From NCBI GenBank assembly GCA_000503195.1, contig AYSC01000004.1, positions 62,001 through 126,000 on the forward strand: a stretch of DNA of 64,000 nt, read 5' to 3'. Under the pieces are notes generated by a model. That model had not been told where the DNA came from. It was given only the letters and a program-made list of their open reading frames with translations, and searched no databases. Numbering within the stretch: the stretch's first letter is position 1; each line of letters starts with the position of its first letter. The translations under genes and the position numbers were made by a program. Of the stretch, positions 59,259-64,000 are shown one piece after another. The DNA comes from Blastomonas sp. CACIA14H2 (GTDB lineage Bacteria > Pseudomonadota > Alphaproteobacteria > Sphingomonadales > Sphingomonadaceae).

Positions 59259-60404
59259 TTACCCTGATCGATGGCGTTTCGTCGGAACGAACGCCGATAC
59301 GAACTGGCGAACATAGCCGTCCGGCAAATGAAGACCAGAGACGCCATAGCCGCTGGGCCATTGCTGACGCGGCATGTAATACGTGCCGAACCAGCGATCG
59401 ATCATCGGCAGATGGACGGCGAAATTCTTGTCCGTCGCCTCGGGCTCGATCGCATGATGCCAGTGATGGTAGCGCGGCATGGCGATCCAGCGTTCCAGCC
59501 AGGCGGTTTTCGGCGCGAAATTGGCATGGATGAACACCGCGTGCAGCGAAACGAAGCCCAGATAGGCATAGGTCGCATTGGGATCGAACCCCAGCATCAC
59601 GATGGGCAGCAGCACGAGCCCGCGGGTGACGATGACATCGACCAGATGCAGCCGCGATCCGGCGAGCCAGTCCATCTGCTCCACCGAATGGTGCACGCGG
59701 TGGAAGCGCCAGAGAAGCGGCACGGCATGAAACGCGCGGTGCACCGCATATTGCGCCAGATCCGCGACCAGCACGATCAGCGCGAACTGCACCACCAGCG
59801 GCAGTGCCTGGACGACCGCCTGGACCGGTGCCACCGCCAGCGCCTGCCCCGCCCAGGTCGCGGGCACCAGCACCAGCAGCGACATCAATTGCACCAGCGC
59901 GTGGCTCATGAAGAAATAGCTCGCATCGGTCAGCCAGCCCTTGCGGAACGGCCCCTGCTCGTGCCGCAGCGCGAACGCGCGCTCGAGCGGGACGAACAGG
60001 GCAGCCGTGGTGAGCGTGCCGAGCACGAACCAGTCGAGCCCGATATGCACCCTGCTCGCGGGCGCATCGGCAATGGCGACCCCGCCTGCTCCCAGCGCCA
60101 GCGCCAGCCCCGCCAGCGCCAGACCCGCCAGGCCGAGTACCTTGCGCCGCCGGAGCAGCATCGACAGGCCCGCCAGCACCAGCGTCGCCAGAATGGCGCT
60201 GTCGATCGCAGCCCGGACCAGCGGCAGCGGATAGCGCGCGCGCAACTCGGGCATGGTCAGCCATTGCGGAAAGTGCAGGCACAGCACCGCCGCCACGCTG
60301 AGCAGCCCCAGCGCGATGGCCAGCACGCCGCTCAGCCAGCCGCTGCCGAAACGGCGCGGCGCGCGGTCTGCGAATATCCGGGTCAGCCATTGTTCTGCGG
60401 TCAT
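59259..60404 (-). CDS. Sterol desaturase/fatty acid hydroxylase-family membrane enzyme (long form)
   Basis: A 381-aa protein with about eight hydrophobic segments. An extra N-terminal half precedes a di-iron domain with HRAFHAVPLLWRFHRVHHS, H-L-V-D, HANFAP and HHWHH. The His-rich clusters and FDPNATYAYLGF resemble the alkylglycerol monooxygenase/sterol desaturase superfamily. The substrate is unknown. The 171-bp gap to the kinase gene downstream has no recognisable feature. It is divergent from the Sel1-like gene. Confidence 0.83.
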   Translation of the reverse strand: MTAEQWLTRIFADRAPRRFGSGWLSGVLAIALGLLSVAAVLCLHFPQWLTMPELRARYPLPLVRAAIDSAILATLVLAGLSMLLRRRKVLGLAGLALAGLALALGAGGVAIADAPASRVHIGLDWFVLGTLTTAALFVPLERAFALRHEQGPFRKGWLTDASYFFMSHALVQLMSLLVLVPATWAGQALAVAPVQAVVQALPLVVQFALIVLVADLAQYAVHRAFHAVPLLWRFHRVHHSVEQMDWLAGSRLHLVDVIVTRGLVLLPIVMLGFDPNATYAYLGFVSLHAVFIHANFAPKTAWLERWIAMPRYHHWHHAIEPEATDKNFAVHLPMIDRWFGTYYMPRQQWPSGYGVSGLHLPDGYVRQFVSAFVPTKRHRSG

Positions 60405-60514
60405 CGCGCGCGAGCATGGCCGACAAGCGCAAACATATGGTTAGGGGACGCTCGGTGATCTTGACGAACCGCCGACATTCGCCTTTGGCGGGGAGCGGAC
60501 GCAAGGGGGGCAAT

Positions 60515-61747
60515 ATGCGCATTCTGACCTGGCTGGCTGCGATCGTTCTGGCATGGGGTGCCATGCCACCCGCCGCAGCGCAGGTGACCATGCCCGACGG
60601 ATCGGTCATCCCCAGCGATGTGATCGATGGTGCCGGTGCCGCCTGCAAGGCGGGCAAGGCCGATGCCTGTCTGGTGCGCGGGCTGGCGCTGACCAGCGGC
60701 ATCGGCGAGGGAATCGAGATCGACCTGGCCGCCGCCGCGTTCCGCTCGGCCTGCGATGGGGGGCTGGGCATGGGCTGCGAACAAGAGGCCGATATCGCCG
60801 CGCGGCGGCACGACAAGCGCCAGGACCTGAAGCTCGCCGCCGAACGCTGGGCCAGGGCACGCACGATCTATACGGCGAGCTGCGAAGCCGGCAATCCGCT
60901 CGCCTGCCACCGCCTCGCCGGCATGCTGACCAACAACAGCGCCATGGCCGACAAGCCGCGCGCGGTGACGCTGCTCGCCAGGGCCTGTTTCGACCTCGAA
61001 TACGGACCGTCCTGCATCGAGGGCAGCGCGCTGACCGGGCTGTCGACCTCGGCGGTGCGCGACCCCGCGCTCGCGGCGCGGTTCGAGGCGGCGGTCGATC
61101 CAACGCTCGCGGCGGCCTGCGAGGAAGGCCGCCTCGGTGCTTGTGCGATGCTCGGCGACTGGCTGCTCGGCCGTCTCGGACCCAAGGATATCGCCCGCAT
61201 CGCCACCCTCGCCGACAAGGCATGCAGCGGCGAGGCCGTGCGCGGCTGCGCGCTGGCCGCCGATCTTGTCCGCCGCACCGATGGTAGCGCCGAAGGCTGG
61301 GACAAGCGCAACGCCTATCTCGATCGCGCCTGCGCCGCGCAATGGGGCTATTGCAGCGATCTGGCCGATCTGATGCGCGCCGCGCCGCCGATCCGTTCGG
61401 TCGACAGCGGCCTCCTTTTCCTCGCCGATATCAAGGCCTGTCTCGCCGAAGCCGAGGAGCATTGCTGGCGGCTGTACGAGCCTGCCGCAAGGCTCAACGC
61501 CAACGAGCTCGGGCAGCTGGTGGAGACCTTCGATCAGGCCTGCCTTCATCTGCCGAGGCCCAGTGCCGAGATCTGCGCCTCTGCCGCGAGCAACCATCTG
61601 GAACGCGCCGAAGCCCTGGCCGCCAGCGCCGTTACCGATCGGGCGGCCGCGCGCCGCCTGTACCAGCGTGCGCTCGAACTGCCCGAGGCGAACGAGGACA
61701 ATCCGACCGCGCACAACGAGGCGCGGGCGTTTCTGGCCGGAAACTGA
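60515..61747 (+). CDS. Secreted cysteine-rich Sel1-like repeat protein
   Basis: A 410-aa protein with a signal peptide (MRILTWLAAIVLAWGAMPPA) and tandem Sel1-like repeats. Several repeats carry Cys-x7-Cys (ACKAGKADAC, ACDGGLGMGC, SCEAGNPLAC, ACEEGRLGAC, ACSGEAVRGC, ACLAEAEEHC), the hallmark of Helicobacter Hcp-type repeats, in which each pair forms a disulfide. A periplasmic or secreted scaffold is likely. AAGGGGGG precedes the ATG at 60515. Confidence 0.8.
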   Translation: MRILTWLAAIVLAWGAMPPAAAQVTMPDGSVIPSDVIDGAGAACKAGKADACLVRGLALTSGIGEGIEIDLAAAAFRSACDGGLGMGCEQEADIAARRHDKRQDLKLAAERWARARTIYTASCEAGNPLACHRLAGMLTNNSAMADKPRAVTLLARACFDLEYGPSCIEGSALTGLSTSAVRDPALAARFEAAVDPTLAAACEEGRLGACAMLGDWLLGRLGPKDIARIATLADKACSGEAVRGCALAADLVRRTDGSAEGWDKRNAYLDRACAAQWGYCSDLADLMRAAPPIRSVDSGLLFLADIKACLAEAEEHCWRLYEPAARLNANELGQLVETFDQACLHLPRPSAEICASAASNHLERAEALAASAVTDRAAARRLYQRALELPEANEDNPTAHNEARAFLAGN

Positions 61748-61750
61748 ACG

Positions 61751-62146
61751 TCAGGCGGCGATGCTGCCGACGGCATCATCCTCGGCGAGCAGCCAGGCTT
61801 CGGCCTCTTCGATATCGGTGAAGAAGCGCGCGGCCCGTCCTTCGCTCGCGCGCAGCAATTGCATCCGCGCCAGCGACTGTGAGAACACGAAGGCAAGCTT
61901 GCGCGAGCGATAATGCGGCCCGGCGAGCACGGCGCCGAACGCCTGGACGATGTCCTGCGGCTGGATTTTCATGTCGCGCACATCGACCAGGGTCACATGC
62001 TCGTTGGGATCACAGGTCAGCCGCTCATGCGCGGCATTGCGCGCCGCGACGAAGCGCTGGACGTCGGCGGCCACGAAAAAACCCGCGAGATACTGCCGGA
62101 CCATGTTGGTCGAAGGATCGACCGTGATGCGAAATACTGCCCCCAT
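61751..62146 (-). CDS. STAS/SpoIIAA-like small protein
   Basis: A 131-aa alpha/beta protein: FRITVDPSTNMVRQYLAGFF, then VTLVDVRDMKIQPQDIVQAFG, LAFVFSQSLARMQLLRA and AEAWLL at the end. The strand-helix alternation and position of the VDVR turn resemble STAS/SEC14-type proteins seen in sphingomonads. No catalytic residues are evident. ATG 62146 is the likely start; ATG 62206 would add 20 residues. It follows the NamZ-type gene on the same strand. Confidence 0.6.
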   Translation of the reverse strand: MGAVFRITVDPSTNMVRQYLAGFFVAADVQRFVAARNAAHERLTCDPNEHVTLVDVRDMKIQPQDIVQAFGAVLAGPHYRSRKLAFVFSQSLARMQLLRASEGRAARFFTDIEEAEAWLLAEDDAVGSIAA

Positions 62147-62211
62147 ATCGGCGGGATATTTGGCGAACGTGAAGATTCGGTAAGCGGTGCTCCGCTCTCG
62201 CGGCACGCCCG

Positions 62212-63408
62212 CTAGTACAGGCCCAGTTCGCGAACGGCGTCCCAGGCGGCCTCGTCGACCCGGGTGAGCGCATCGAGATCGACCGGCTGCGCGGCCGCAT
62301 CATCGACCCATTCGCGCAGGGCCGGGCCGCCGTTGATCACGTCGATCGCGAGCTTGCCGAGCTCGTATTCGTACGGGAAATCGCGCCAGAGCGGGTAATC
62401 GGGATAGAGCGCGCGGATCGCCTTGAACCCGAGCGCCTGGACGCGCCAGGGGCGGAAGGCATGATGGTCGTAGAACTGGCCCTCGGCATGGATGTGCACG
62501 CCATGGCAGAGCTGGCCGACATGCTTGTGGAAGGTCGGCTCGAACCAGATTTCGCGCAGGGCGCAGCCGGCCAGCCATTCGGGCGCGAGAGCATGCATCT
62601 TCGCGATGACGTCGCGTGCATCGATGTCGGGCGCGCCGAACAGCTCGAGCGGGCGCGTCGTCCCCCTGCCCTCGCTCAGTGTCGTGCCCTCCAGCATCAC
62701 CGTGCCGGCATAGGCGCGCGCCATGTTCACGTTCGGCGCGTTTGGGCTGGGATTGACCCAGAGCCGGTCGGTGGGCCAGCCGAAGCCGGGCGCGGCCTCG
62801 GGCTGCCAGCCGCGCATCTCGACCACGCGATAGTCGACATCGAGCCCGTAATGCCGGATGAACCAGTGCCCCATCTCGCCCAGCGTCAGCCCGTGGCGCA
62901 TCGGCATCGGCCCTGCGCCGACAAAGCTCTCCCAGCCGGTGCGCAGCGTCAGCCCCTCGACCGGGCGCCCGGCGGGATTGGGCCGGTCGAGCACCCAGAC
63001 CGACTTGCCGTGCTCGGCGGCGGCCTCGAGAATGTAGAGCAGCGTCGTGACGAAGGTGTAGATGCGGCAGCCCAGGTCCTGCAGGTCGATCAGGATCACG
63101 TCGAAGCTGTCCATCATCGCCGGGGTCGGACGGCGCACCTCGCCATAGAGGCTGAACACGGGAATGCCGTGCACCGGATCGGTGAAATCCGGGCTCTCGA
63201 CCATATTGTCCTGCTTATCGCCGCGCAGCCCGTGCTGCGGCCCGAACGCGGCAGTCAGCTGGATATCGTCGAGCGCGGCCAGGGCATCGAGCGAATGCAC
63301 GAGATCGGCGGTCACCGAGGCGGGATGCGCGAGCAGCGCGACGCGGCGACCCTTGAGCGGCGCGCGCAGCTCTGGCTCTGCCAGAAGACGATCGATACCG
63401 AAGAGCAT
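62212..63408 (-). CDS. NamZ/DUF1343-family protein (exo-N-acetylmuramidase-like)
   Basis: A 398-aa protein with GRRVALLAHPASVTADLVHS, AFGPQHGLRGDKQDNM, PVFSLYGEVRRPTPAMMD, IDLQDLGCRIYTFVTTL and VNPSPNAPNVNMARAYAGTVMLEGT. NamZ releases terminal N-acetylmuramic acid from peptidoglycan fragments in Bacillus. There is no obvious signal peptide, so this copy is probably cytosolic and acts in cell-wall recycling. It is followed closely by the STAS-like gene. Confidence 0.88.
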   Translation of the reverse strand: MLFGIDRLLAEPELRAPLKGRRVALLAHPASVTADLVHSLDALAALDDIQLTAAFGPQHGLRGDKQDNMVESPDFTDPVHGIPVFSLYGEVRRPTPAMMDSFDVILIDLQDLGCRIYTFVTTLLYILEAAAEHGKSVWVLDRPNPAGRPVEGLTLRTGWESFVGAGPMPMRHGLTLGEMGHWFIRHYGLDVDYRVVEMRGWQPEAAPGFGWPTDRLWVNPSPNAPNVNMARAYAGTVMLEGTTLSEGRGTTRPLELFGAPDIDARDVIAKMHALAPEWLAGCALREIWFEPTFHKHVGQLCHGVHIHAEGQFYDHHAFRPWRVQALGFKAIRALYPDYPLWRDFPYEYELGKLAIDVINGGPALREWVDDAAAQPVDLDALTRVDEAAWDAVRELGLY

Positions 63409-63444
63409 GGGGGCCTCGCGCAGCTTGATGGACGAGCGGGTTCT

Positions 63445-63966
63445 TTAGCCCAGCCGCGCGGCAAAACAATCCGGGTGGTGAAAATCGGGCTTGCCCGGCG
63501 GATGCGCGAGCGACCAGTAGCTCTTGGCTCCGTCGGTGGCTTCGATCACGGCGGTGACCGCCAGCCGCCAGGGCGCGGGGCCGAGCAGCGCATCGAGCCC
63601 GGCGAGCGGGATCGTCGCGGTCCACCGCCCGGCTGCGCCCGCGATCTGCGGATCGGCCGATACGGCGAAATCGCGCATGCCGGCACGGTAATCGTCGAAC
63701 GCATAGGCCGCCCAGGCGCCCGATGGGGCCAGGTTGAACTCGGCATAGGCGGGGCCGGGGGTCGATCCGACGAACGCCTCGAAGCAAGTGTGCTGCCACA
63801 GGCCATCGCTGCGCCCCTGCGCCGGGGCGGGCCAGAGTATGCGATTGCCCTGGTCGGTGATGTGGTAGGCGATGGTCAGCCTGTCTTCTGCGGCCAACCA
63901 CCAGTCAACCGACAGGGTCACGCCGTCGGGTGCGGGGAAAGCGGGATGGGCGTAAAGCTGCAACAT
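63445..63966 (-). CDS. DOMON-like domain protein
   Basis: A 173-aa beta-rich protein: LSVDWWLAAEDRLTIAYHITDQGNRILWPAP, LWQHTCFEAFVGS, YAEFNLAPSGAWAAYAFDDYR and GAKSYWSLAHPPGKPDFHHPDCFA. It matches the DOMON-like family of alphaproteobacteria; DOMON domains bind heme or sugars. There is no signal peptide. ATG 63966 (MLQLYAHP) is preferred over ATG 63987. The gene lies 36 bases upstream of the NamZ-type gene and is probably co-transcribed. Confidence 0.75.
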   Translation of the reverse strand: MLQLYAHPAFPAPDGVTLSVDWWLAAEDRLTIAYHITDQGNRILWPAPAQGRSDGLWQHTCFEAFVGSTPGPAYAEFNLAPSGAWAAYAFDDYRAGMRDFAVSADPQIAGAAGRWTATIPLAGLDALLGPAPWRLAVTAVIEATDGAKSYWSLAHPPGKPDFHHPDCFAARLG

Positions 63967-64000
63967 GCTCACAACCTTCCCGACCAACCACCCACAGTTC

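Overview
This window looks like chromosomal DNA of a GC-rich alphaproteobacterium, most likely a sphingomonad (order Sphingomonadales). The evidence is an alphaproteobacterial SOS operator (GTTC-N7-GTTC) at lexA, a UrcA-family protein, a DUF4170 protein, a PdhB with a fused lipoyl domain, the eno-ftsB-pdhA-pdhB order, a large TonB-dependent receptor and the carA/yqeY/dnaG/rpoD neighbourhood. The genus cannot be fixed from the sequence alone. Protein families were assigned by reading motifs, not by database search.

Layout. 0-3.4 kb is a tightly overlapping plus-strand run: trpD (3' end), trpC, moaC, moeA, lexA. 3.4-6.4 kb holds a photolyase-like flavoprotein whose two domains are in permuted order, a coupled DCC-family thiol protein, three tandem microproteins of 35, 27 and 27 aa behind a sigma-54-like promoter, and a VIT-family transporter. 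6.5-14.5 kb is a minus-strand set of cytochrome b, response regulator, histidine kinase and heavy-metal-type RND efflux (adaptor, pump, outer-membrane channel). A 20-bp direct-repeat box occurs twice there, once before the cytochrome gene and once before the efflux genes. 14.5-22.8 kb has an aminotransferase, two tRNAs, a polysaccharide deacetylase, a kinase-like protein with a degenerate ATPase domain, an Lrp-type regulator, a secreted repeat protein, yaaA and an SDR. 23-29.6 kb has gyrA, an AbrB/Doc toxin-antitoxin pair, a YhhN protein, trmFO, an EF-hand protein and a phytoene-synthase-like protein.

29.7-33.2 kb is a TadG-TadE-TadE-like operon. 33.2-37.5 kb encodes pyruvate dehydrogenase E1, FtsB and enolase. 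37.7-39.6 kb resembles the enterobacterial yqjD-yqjE-yqjK membrane-stress operon and has a candidate EcfG general-stress promoter. 39.6-46.6 kb holds a rhomboid, greA and the carbamoyl-phosphate synthase genes. Here carA and carB are split by rraB and by an opposite-strand FitA/FitB-type toxin-antitoxin pair. 46.8-51.9 kb is yqeY, dnaG, rpoD, interrupted by a small GIY-YIG nuclease gene associated with three identical 27-bp repeats. 52-64 kb is accessory: two fatty acid hydroxylase-type membrane enzymes, an AraC regulator, a UrcA protein, a TonB receptor, a PAS histidine kinase, a cysteine-rich Sel1-repeat protein, a STAS-like protein, a NamZ (DUF1343) protein and a DOMON-like protein.

Most genes are housekeeping. 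The parts most worth following up are the microprotein cluster, the permuted photolyase, the shared 20-bp regulatory box, the repeat-associated GIY-YIG gene and the toxin-antitoxin insertion between carA and carB.
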